A program made the translations under genes and the position numbers. This document shows, in pieces, positions 1 through 4,536 of a stretch of 7,012 nucleotides of DNA. Every line of letters starts with the position of its first letter. Positions within the stretch are counted from its first letter, which is position 1. Origin of the DNA: Bacteroidota bacterium (GTDB taxonomy: Bacteria; Bacteroidota; Ignavibacteria; UBA10030). Where the stretch lies: assembly GCA_003453835.1 (NCBI GenBank), contig DMMN01000142.1, forward strand, positions 501 through 7,512, given 5' to 3'. A model generated the notes under the pieces. The model did not search any database and had not been told where the DNA came from. It saw only the letters and a program-made list of their open reading frames with translations.

Positions 1-244
1 GAACTACCCGAATCCATTCAATCCGCGGACGAGGATCGAGTTCCAAGTCGCGGGACATGGATTTGTTCACCTTGAGGTGGTGGATGTGTTGGGGCGGGAG
101 GTGGCAGTTCTCGTTGAACGTCCGATGGAACGCGGCACGTATGGGGTTCTCTGGGATGCCGGCGGAGCTCCGAGTGGTCTCTATTTCTATCGACTGCAAA
201 TGGGGACGTTCGTGGCAACGAAAGGGATGATGCTTGTTCGTTAG
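1..244 (+). CDS. C-terminal fragment of a T9SS-secreted protein (type A sorting domain)
   Basis: This is the 3' end of a gene whose start lies left of the window; the first complete codon begins at base 2 and the frame ends in TAG at 242-244. The 80 visible residues begin with NYPNPFNP and continue through a beta-rich pattern with VVDVLGREV, then WDAGGAPSGLYFYRL, ending in a short MMLVR tail. This is the classic Por secretion-system C-terminal sorting domain, which directs a protein through the outer membrane by the type IX secretion system and is then usually cleaved. The domain therefore says the missing N-terminal part is a secreted or surface protein, but its activity cannot be known from here. 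The gene lies 279 bases from the next one and is probably the end of its own transcription unit. Recognition of the domain is firm; the identity of the whole protein is unknown. Confidence 0.93.
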   Translation, partial: NYPNPFNPRTRIEFQVAGHGFVHLEVVDVLGREVAVLVERPMERGTYGVLWDAGGAPSGLYFYRLQMGTFVATKGMMLVR

Positions 245-330
245 AAGCGACGCGGTTTCTCGTGCGAGCCTTGCTTTTGGTTCTTCGGTTAACAATCTTT
301 GCACGTAACTACTCACCTTGACCTAAGGCC

Positions 331-413
331 CACTAAACACGCGAATTACACGAACGCTAAAAACGATCACAGAACTCCTTTATGCTGAAACAAATCATTT
401 CGCGTTTTCCGTG
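331..413. repeat. Decayed inverted repeat in the gene-free stretch
   Basis: The 279-base gap between the T9SS gene and the first response regulator has no open frame worth calling. The left arm at 331-349 and the reverse complement of 395-413 align without gaps at about 13 of 19 positions, with a perfect 7-base core (ACGCGAA at 339-345 against TTCGCGT at 399-405) and matching CAC/GTG ends. The arms are about 45 bases apart. It looks like the remnant of a palindromic intergenic element, but a chance similarity is possible. No target-site duplication is visible. Confidence 0.3.
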
Positions 414-417
414 CCTG

Positions 418-446
418 CCCCGACAATTTTCCGGTCGGGGTCTTTC
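418..446 (+). terminator. Hairpin terminator candidate
   Basis: CCCCGAC at 418-424 pairs perfectly with GTCGGGG at 434-440 around a 9-base loop, and TCTTTC follows. The stem is GC-rich and the short pyrimidine tail is T-rich only in part, so this is a plausible but imperfect intrinsic terminator. On the - strand no T-run follows, so it is read as + strand. It could end a transcript from the upstream T9SS gene, about 175 bases past its stop, or insulate the response regulator that begins at 524. Confidence 0.5.
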
Positions 447-480
447 GTGGGCTGAAGAATTTCCTTTCTTTAGAAGATTC

Positions 481-510
481 TTGGCTGAGTAGTTACCTTT
501 GCACAATACT
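481..510 (+). promoter_or_regulatory. Promoter candidate of the first response regulator
   Basis: TACCTTTG at 494-501 is an exact match to the TAnnTTTG minus-7 box known from Bacteroidota promoters and lies 22 bases before the ATG. A convincing minus-33 partner is not visible. A sigma70-like reading is also possible, with TTGGCT at 481-486 and AATACT at 505-510 separated by 18 bases. The two readings overlap, so the location is more secure than the sigma factor class. Confidence 0.4.
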
Positions 511-523
511 AAAGAGGTTCCTT

Positions 524-883
524 ATGAAGAAGATTTTGGTCGTGGATGATGAAGATGCGTTTCGACAAGGGGTCGCCACCCATCTGAAGCTTGAAGGATT
601 TGACGTTATCGAGGCGCGGGATGGGCTGGAAGGGATCGAGAAAGCAACGACGCAACTCCCCGATGTGATCCTCACCGACGTGCAGATGGACAACATGAAC
701 GGATTTGTCATGGTGGAAGAGCTGAGGCAGATCGAAGCGACATCGCTGATTCCGGTCATTGTCATGACCGGTGCTGCCGCCGCAGCGGGGGCGTGGGACG
801 CGGATATTGCGGTTGAATACCTGGAGAAGCCGTTTGACCTGGACGATTTGACGGAGGCGATCAAACGAGTTCTCCCATCGTGA
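524..883 (+). CDS. Single-domain response regulator (CheY-like receiver), copy 1
   Basis: The 119-residue product is a stand-alone receiver domain with no output domain. It should accept a phosphoryl group from a histidine kinase and signal by protein contact. The acidic pocket is D8-D9, the phospho-acceptor is D52 in LTDVQMDNMNGF, the switch threonine is T82 and the conserved lysine is K102 in EKPF; Y99 is the aromatic switch position. All catalytic residues are intact, so it should be active. AAAGAGG at 511-517 lies 6 bases before the ATG, which supports this start. The segment from T82 to K102 is alanine-rich (TGAAAAAGAW) and about two residues shorter than in CheY or Spo0F, which alters the alpha4-beta5 interaction face. 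No kinase, phosphatase or chemotaxis gene is in the window, so the partner is unknown. A close paralogue follows 113 bases downstream. Family assignment is firm; the pathway is not known. Confidence 0.95.
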   Translation: MKKILVVDDEDAFRQGVATHLKLEGFDVIEARDGLEGIEKATTQLPDVILTDVQMDNMNGFVMVEELRQIEATSLIPVIVMTGAAAAAGAWDADIAVEYLEKPFDLDDLTEAIKRVLPS

Positions 884-934
884 GTGCGGGGCGGCGAAGA
901 CCGCTCCACGTGACCTAGGAATGCAACGTCGAGC

Positions 935-963
935 TTGCTTTTCGGCTTTGTGTTTGGTACAAT
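935..963 (+). promoter_or_regulatory. Sigma70-like promoter of the second response regulator
   Basis: TTGCTT at 935-940 and TACAAT at 958-963 are separated by exactly 17 bases, close to the TTGACA/TATAAT consensus. The predicted start of transcription is near 970, giving a leader of about 25 bases with the AAGAGGGGG ribosome binding site inside it. The pair sits wholly between the two response regulator genes, so the second gene can be expressed separately from the first. Confidence 0.5.
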
Positions 964-996
964 CACGCATCCATTACATCAAGAGGGGGCTTGCCT

Positions 997-1356
997 TTGA
1001 AGAAGATCTTAGTTGTCGATGACGAAGCATCGTTCCGGAAGTCGATCGCTTCGCAACTAAAGCTCAAGGGATTCGGGGTCTTCGAAGCCGAAGACGGATT
1101 GATGGGACTGGAGATCGCGACGAAGCACAAGCCCGATGTGATCCTTTCCGATGTGAACATGGACAACATGAACGGCTTCATGATGGTTGATGAGTTGCAT
1201 CAAGACCCCTCGACGGCATCCATTCCCGTGATCATGATGACGAGCGCGGCGCAGGCCGCAGGAGCATGGAACTCAGACGTCGCGGTTGAGTATCTCGAAA
1301 AGCCCTTCACGATTGCAAAACTGTTGGAGGTGCTTGGAAGACTGCTGAAAAAGTGA
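997..1356 (+). CDS. Single-domain response regulator (CheY-like receiver), copy 2
   Basis: This is a second stand-alone receiver domain of 119 residues, a tandem paralogue of the gene at 524-883. Hand alignment without gaps gives about 75 identities in 119. The acidic pocket D8-D9, phospho-acceptor D52 in LSDVNMDNMNGF, switch T82 and K102 in EKPF are all kept, as is the unusual AGAW..D.AVEYLEKPF stretch (residues 88-104). Differences cluster in the alpha1, alpha3 and alpha5 surfaces, which fits separate partners. The start codon is TTG. I chose the TTG at 997 because it gives MKKILVVDDE, identical to copy 1, and stands 7 bases after AAGAGGGGG (981-989); the TTG at 991 would add two residues and leaves only 1 base after that purine run. 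A strong hairpin begins inside the stop codon. The partner kinase and the target are unknown. Confidence 0.93.
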   Translation: MKKILVVDDEASFRKSIASQLKLKGFGVFEAEDGLMGLEIATKHKPDVILSDVNMDNMNGFMMVDELHQDPSTASIPVIMMTSAAQAAGAWNSDVAVEYLEKPFTIAKLLEVLGRLLKK

Positions 1357-1378
1357 CGCGCGACTTCTCTCGCGCGTC
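1355..1378 (+). terminator. Perfect 9-bp hairpin overlapping the stop codon of response regulator 2
   Basis: GACGCGCGA at 1355-1363 pairs perfectly with TCGCGCGTC at 1370-1378 around the 6-base loop CTTCTC; the stem starts on the second base of the TGA stop. It is very stable, but CCGGCCCG follows instead of a T-run, so it is not a standard intrinsic terminator. It may act as a weak terminator or protect the 3' end of the message. Confidence 0.4.
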
Positions 1379-1523
1379 CCGGCCCGAATGGAGTGCGCCC
1401 GTGCCGAGAGGGTATTGTTTGCACCCCACTCCTTGCCTTTCTTCCCCCCTTTTCTTACTTTGGTGAAAATTTTTTTCCTCTCAATGGCCCGAGGTACGGA
1501 CGCGGTCTCTCGGAACTCCCCAC

Positions 1524-2063
1524 ATGCCCCGGTTCACCCTGGTAGAAATACGCTCCCTGTTTGCCAATTCGGCCGACTTCAACGAGATGTTCGACGCATT
1601 TGAAGATGCGATCGAGCAGAAGTGTCAGGATGTCGAGCTTTATCGGGTACTGTTCTGGAATCATTCACTCGGCCCGGATGAACTTTGTTTGTTTGGTGGG
1701 AAGCTGGCGCAAGAGTTCCCGGCTATCGGCTATGACGTCTATATGTGGCTTGCGAGCGTCTTTGAAGTGACCTACTCTTCGTATGACAACTTCGAGCTCG
1801 CCATCAAGTACTACCGGAAAGCTGCCGAGGTGAAGCCGAGCGAACCCGACCCGTACCTGGACGCCTGCGATTGTTACGACCCCGATTTGAACATTCCGCC
1901 CGTTGATGTTCTGCTCGACTTTCTGAAGTCCGGCGTACACCACGTCGGCAACAAGAAGACCTTGCTGCTGCGATTGTCCAACCTCTATCATCTCATCGGA
2001 GACGAAGAGCAGAGTCTCCACTACCGCGAGCTCGCCGAAGACATCGACCGGACGAAGAATTAG
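1524..2063 (+). CDS. TPR-like repeat protein of unknown function
   Basis: The 179-residue product is acidic and helical and has no signal peptide or membrane segment, so it is probably cytoplasmic. From about residue 70 it shows three helix-pair units with TPR character: roughly 70-104 (with YDNFELAIKYYRKAAEVKP), 109-141 (YLDACDCYDP then VDVLLDFLKSG) and 143-176 (LLLRLSNLYHLIGDEEQSLHYRELAED). Residues 1-69 are also helical but not recognisable. TPR units normally form a protein-docking scaffold; no catalytic motif is seen. The ATG at 1524 is the only usable start in the frame, because an in-frame TGA lies at 1464-1466. No clear ribosome binding site precedes it, which is common in Bacteroidota. 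The 145-base upstream gap holds TACTTTG (1456-1462), one base short of a TAnnTTTG box, and a 7-T run at 1470-1476. A link to the response regulators upstream is possible but unproven. Confidence 0.8.
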   Translation: MPRFTLVEIRSLFANSADFNEMFDAFEDAIEQKCQDVELYRVLFWNHSLGPDELCLFGGKLAQEFPAIGYDVYMWLASVFEVTYSSYDNFELAIKYYRKAAEVKPSEPDPYLDACDCYDPDLNIPPVDVLLDFLKSGVHHVGNKKTLLLRLSNLYHLIGDEEQSLHYRELAEDIDRTKN

Positions 2064-2089
2064 TGCCGTTTCCAGAAAGAAATATTATG

Positions 2090-2128
2090 TTGACGAACAC
2101 TTGTCAAATGGGAATCGAGCACTATTGC
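2090..2128 (+). promoter_or_regulatory. Promoter candidate with an overlapping dyad before the permease
   Basis: TTGTCA at 2101-2106 and TATTGC at 2123-2128 are 16 bases apart and could be a weak sigma70-like promoter; the second hexamer matches the consensus poorly. An exact dyad, TTGAC at 2090-2094 and GTCAA at 2103-2107 with 8 bases between, overlaps the first hexamer, as an operator would. If transcription starts near 2135, the permease start at 2167 has a normal leader. Both elements are short enough to be chance. Confidence 0.27.
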
Positions 2129-2166
2129 CAAGCTGAATGCAGAATCTCTCTTTAGAAGTCAATAAA

Positions 2167-3099
2167 ATGAACGCGCCCCTCGTTTCTTCCTCTCGCGGGT
2201 ACCTGTATCTGTGTGTTGCGGTTTTCTTCTGGGGGGGTTCGGCTTCCGTGGCAAAGTACCTCTTCACCACGCGCTATGATACGCTGATCATCACCCAGAC
2301 ACGCTCGTCGCTCTCATTCGTCCTGATTGCCGCCTACTTCGCATTGCGCGACCGGTCCGTCTTTCGTATCCGCGTGCGCGATCTCTACCGGTTCATCCTC
2401 ATCGGTGTCATCGGAGTGGCGGCGACAAACTTCAGCTACTATTCCACGGTCAGAGAAGCGACGGTGGCGACCGCAATCCTCATCCAATATACCGCACCGG
2501 CGTTTGTGATGATCTATCCCGTTGCCATCAGTAAAGAGGAGGAACTGAACGGGCTGAAAGTCATCGCGCTTCTCCTCGCTCTCGCCGGCTGCTATTTGGC
2601 CGTTACAGGAGGAACGGTTGGGGAGATCAAGTTGTCCGGTTGGTCTCTTCTGAGCGGCATCGCTTCATCCCTCTGCTTTGCGTTCATGTTGTTGATGTCT
2701 AAAAGTGTTCTCCGCCGCTATTCCGTGGCGACCATGCTGACCTATGCGTTCGGTTTTGCGGCCCTGTTCTGGCTTTTCGTCAATCCGCCTTGGGAGATCG
2801 CGGTAAAAGGATATACCCTTGCTGACTGGGGCATCTTTTGGGTCTTTGCCATCATTTCTATCCTCATCCCGCACGCCTTCTTCACGATGAGCCTGAGTCG
2901 GCTCGAGGCAACGTCAGCGGGCATTGCCGGCACACTGGAGCCAATCGTGGCGATCGTGATTGCGTACCTTGCACTGGGAGAAACATTGAACGGTGTCCAG
3001 GCGCTCGGCGGCGTGGCAGTGGTTGGAGCCGTGTTGCTGCTCCAGTTGAGACACGACCAATGGAAGCGTTTGGTGAAAGGCGGCGCCAATGCGAAGTGA
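2167..3099 (+). CDS. EamA/DMT-superfamily permease (10 TM)
   Basis: The 310-residue product is an inner-membrane transporter of the drug/metabolite superfamily, made of two repeated EamA halves (about 11-147 and 157-295). Ten hydrophobic segments can be read, near 11-33, 38-60, 74-92, 98-120, 128-148, 157-178, 187-206, 222-242, 250-270 and 277-295. Family marks include FFWGGSASVAKYLF in the first helix, the TAPAFVMIYP stretch in the fourth, EATSAGIAGTLEPIVAIVIAYL in the ninth, and LGETL before the last helix. Members move metabolites, amino acids or toxic compounds, and sequence alone does not give the substrate. The start at ATG 2167 is preferred because AGAAG (2154-2158) lies 8 bases ahead and the first helix begins soon after; an in-frame ATG at 2137 would add ten residues and has no ribosome binding site. 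The 3' end overlaps trmH by 11 bases, so the two are probably cotranscribed and translationally coupled. Confidence 0.92.
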   Translation: MNAPLVSSSRGYLYLCVAVFFWGGSASVAKYLFTTRYDTLIITQTRSSLSFVLIAAYFALRDRSVFRIRVRDLYRFILIGVIGVAATNFSYYSTVREATVATAILIQYTAPAFVMIYPVAISKEEELNGLKVIALLLALAGCYLAVTGGTVGEIKLSGWSLLSGIASSLCFAFMLLMSKSVLRRYSVATMLTYAFGFAALFWLFVNPPWEIAVKGYTLADWGIFWVFAIISILIPHAFFTMSLSRLEATSAGIAGTLEPIVAIVIAYLALGETLNGVQALGGVAVVGAVLLLQLRHDQWKRLVKGGANAK

Positions 3100-3670
3100 G
3101 CGGCGGCTTGCCAGGATGGACTCGGTCTTGCGGCGGCGCCAGCCCGATCTGACGGTGGTGATGGAAAACATCCATGATCCGCATAACGTGAGCGCGATGC
3201 TGCGTTCCTGCGATGCCGCAGGCGTTATGGCCGTGCAGTTGCTCTATACGCAGGAGAAGTTCCCACGGATTGGCAAGAAAAGCTCTGCCAGCGCGGGGAA
3301 GTGGGTTGAGCGGAGGCAGTTCAAATCGATCGATGCGTGTTATGAGAGATTGCGCGCCGAAGGTTTCCGGATCTATGCGACGCATCTTGCCGAAGGATCG
3401 GTTTCACTCTACGGTGTCGATCTGACAAAGAAAGTCGCAATCGTCTTCGGCAATGAGCATCGAGGTGTTTCGGATGAGGCGGCGCGCAAGGCCGACGGCC
3501 TTCTTCAAATCCCGATGGTGGGAATGATTCAGAGCCTGAATGTGTCGGTCGCGTGTGCCATCACGCTCTTCGAAGCGTTGCGAGAGCGACTCGAACATGG
3601 TTACTATGAAAGACCGAGGTTCTCCGAAATCGAGCTGAAGAAGCTCCTGGAGGAATGGGCGAAGAAGTAA
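3089..3670 (+). CDS. trmH: tRNA (guanosine-18-2'-O)-methyltransferase, TrmH family (SPOUT)
   Basis: The 193-residue protein is a SPOUT-class RNA methyltransferase that transfers a methyl group from S-adenosylmethionine to a ribose 2'-OH; TrmH proper modifies G18 in the D-loop of tRNA. The N-terminal RRRQPDLTVVMENIHDPHN block (residues 15-33) closely matches TrmH rather than RlmB or TrmL. Motif 1 is NVSAMLRSCDA (33-43) with the catalytic arginine at R39; motif 2 is FGNEHRGVS (120-128); motif 3 is IPMVGMIQSLNVSVA (141-155), which forms the trefoil knot and cofactor site. All key residues are present. The length matches short TrmH proteins such as that of Thermus and lacks the longer C-terminal extension of the E. 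coli enzyme. The start at ATG 3089 matches the N-terminus of known TrmH, and AAAGG (3076-3080) is 8 bases upstream. It overlaps the permease gene by 11 bases. Function is well supported; the exact target nucleotide is inferred from the family. Confidence 0.93.
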   Translation: MRSERRLARMDSVLRRRQPDLTVVMENIHDPHNVSAMLRSCDAAGVMAVQLLYTQEKFPRIGKKSSASAGKWVERRQFKSIDACYERLRAEGFRIYATHLAEGSVSLYGVDLTKKVAIVFGNEHRGVSDEAARKADGLLQIPMVGMIQSLNVSVACAITLFEALRERLEHGYYERPRFSEIELKKLLEEWAKK

Positions 3671-3744
3671 CGCCCGGCCTCGAGAAAGTTCGCGTGTAAG
3701 TGCTGACGTAACATGCAACCATCCGAGAATCCAGCAGGACTTCA

Positions 3745-3773
3745 TTGTAAGTGGTTCCATATCGAAGTATATT
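3745..3773 (+). promoter_or_regulatory. Sigma70-like promoter before the 140-residue gene
   Basis: TTGTAA at 3745-3750 and TATATT at 3768-3773 are separated by exactly 17 bases, one of the best matches to the sigma70 consensus in the window. Transcription would begin near 3780, leaving a short leader of about 22 bases before the ATG at 3803. It lies in the 132-base gap after trmH, so it marks the start of a new transcription unit. Confidence 0.55.
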
Positions 3774-3802
3774 GAGGCCGACAGAATATTCGACGCGCGC
3801 GC

Positions 3803-4225
3803 ATGCGAATCCGGCCGGAGACAGCTCAGTTCCTCAGAAAGCTTGAACGATCCTCGAAGCGGAAACTTCACTATCCCGACGAGGTTGGCCGGCTTATCGA
3901 TCTCTCGCGAGAAATAAACGCGCCGAAGGCTTTTGAAGACGCGATCTTTCAAGCCAAGTTTCTCGCGAAGTCGTACGTCGTGATGAAACGAATAGGCAGG
4001 GAAGGCCAGGGGTATGACAGGCTCGCAATGGAATTCCAATCGAGCCTGGAGAAGACCATGGCGCTCCTGAAGGTCATCGTAGAGAAATCGCCCGGCGAAT
4101 TCAGAAAACGGTTTGAGGAGTCCTTCTTTTCGTTGGAACAGGATGCACTTTCGAATCTTATGAAGCTGCTCGTCGATCTCTCGGCGGTCAAGAACTGGAT
4201 GTTGGACGGCAAGCCGCTTCCATGA
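3803..4225 (+). CDS. Conserved-looking helical protein of unknown function
   Basis: I do not recognise this 140-residue product. It is rich in Lys, Arg, Glu and Leu and looks all-helical, with no signal peptide or membrane segment, so it is probably cytoplasmic. The N-terminal 25 residues are strongly basic (RKLERSSKRKL, 12-22), followed by helices near 24-38, 42-66, 72-96, 98-111 and 113-134. No cysteine, metal-binding or catalytic motif stands out. The ATG at 3803 is the first start in the frame, since an in-frame TGA lies at 3773-3775. No ribosome binding site is seen, but a good promoter lies 30 bases upstream. The codon pattern resembles the neighbouring real genes. A 335-codon open frame runs antisense over this region, but it also crosses trmH and looks like a shadow. 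The gap to the next gene is 74 bases, so cotranscription with the envelope cassette is possible. Confidence 0.7.
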   Translation: MRIRPETAQFLRKLERSSKRKLHYPDEVGRLIDLSREINAPKAFEDAIFQAKFLAKSYVVMKRIGREGQGYDRLAMEFQSSLEKTMALLKVIVEKSPGEFRKRFEESFFSLEQDALSNLMKLLVDLSAVKNWMLDGKPLP

Positions 4226-4284
4226 TCGCCCGCGCGCAAAGATTGAAGCTTCCGCGTATCGATCTCCCACCCGGATCTTCGGGC

Positions 4285-4297
4285 GGTTGAAACAACC
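4285..4297 (+). other. Small hairpin just before the TTG start of the 78-residue gene
   Basis: GGTTG at 4285-4289 and CAACC at 4293-4297 form a perfect 5-bp stem with an AAA loop, ending 2 bases before the TTG at 4300. It would cover the normal ribosome binding position, and no Shine-Dalgarno sequence is otherwise present there. It may hold down initiation of this cassette, may mean the true start is a TTG further on at 4324, or may be chance. Confidence 0.25.
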
Positions 4298-4299
4298 AA

Positions 4300-4536
4300 T
4301 TGCACAGAACTCCGAACACTGACTTGGAATCTGAACAGGAACTCCGCCGGCTGTTCTCCATCGCCGTTCTGGCTCTTGCGCTGTTCGCGGCGTTCGTTGT
4401 TGTCGAGCCACCAGTGACCGTGTTCGCCTACCTTCTGTTGGGGGCGGGATTTCTCTCTCTTATCTATCTCGTCATCGGCGCCTGGATACTCCTGCGAAAA
4501 CTCACTTCGAAAGACAAAGGGGCTTCGTCACTATGA
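4300..4536 (+). CDS. Small two-helix membrane protein, unknown function
   Basis: The 78-residue product has a charged N-terminal tail (1-17), two hydrophobic helices near 18-36 and 40-65 separated by a short EPP turn, and a basic C-terminal tail (RKLTSKDKG). It is therefore probably an inner-membrane hairpin protein with both ends on the cytoplasmic side. I recognise no family. The start is uncertain: TTG at 4300 gives the longest frame, and TTG at 4324 would remove eight residues without touching the helices. No ATG is available before the first helix. The stop codon shares the ATGA sequence at 4533-4536 with the next gene, the usual sign of translational coupling, and this is the main reason to accept it as real. 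The context suggests a role beside the secreted NamZ-like protein, perhaps in the envelope, but that is inference. Confidence 0.72.
   Translation: MHRTPNTDLESEQELRRLFSIAVLALALFAAFVVVEPPVTVFAYLLLGAGFLSLIYLVIGAWILLRKLTSKDKGASSL

Noticed and set aside
884..914. Hairpin after response regulator 1 as a terminator
   Set aside because: The GTG...CAC stem needs two bulges to form and no T-run follows, so it is too weak to list.
493..970. Two - strand open frames of 157 and 153 codons opposite response regulator 1
   Set aside because: Both are exact antisense shadows of a gene with a complete receiver-domain signature, and their products are Ser/Arg-rich without recognisable motifs.
1388..1603. 71-codon + strand frame ahead of the TPR-like gene
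   Set aside because: It overlaps the TPR gene in another frame, is Pro/Phe-rich across a homopolymer-containing spacer, and has no homology pattern.
2882..3385. 167-codon - strand frame across the permease/trmH junction
   Set aside because: It is antisense to two confidently identified genes, and its product is Pro/Arg-rich with no family signal.
4268..4285. CCCG/CGGG hairpin with a GATCTT loop as a terminator
   Set aside because: The stem is only 4 bp and no T-run follows.
3404..4411. 335-codon open frame on the - strand
   Set aside because: It runs antisense through the end of trmH, which is certain, and over the 140-residue gene. Its product has no family pattern and no membrane or signal features. 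The + strand genes have better promoters and protein-like composition, so this is a shadow.
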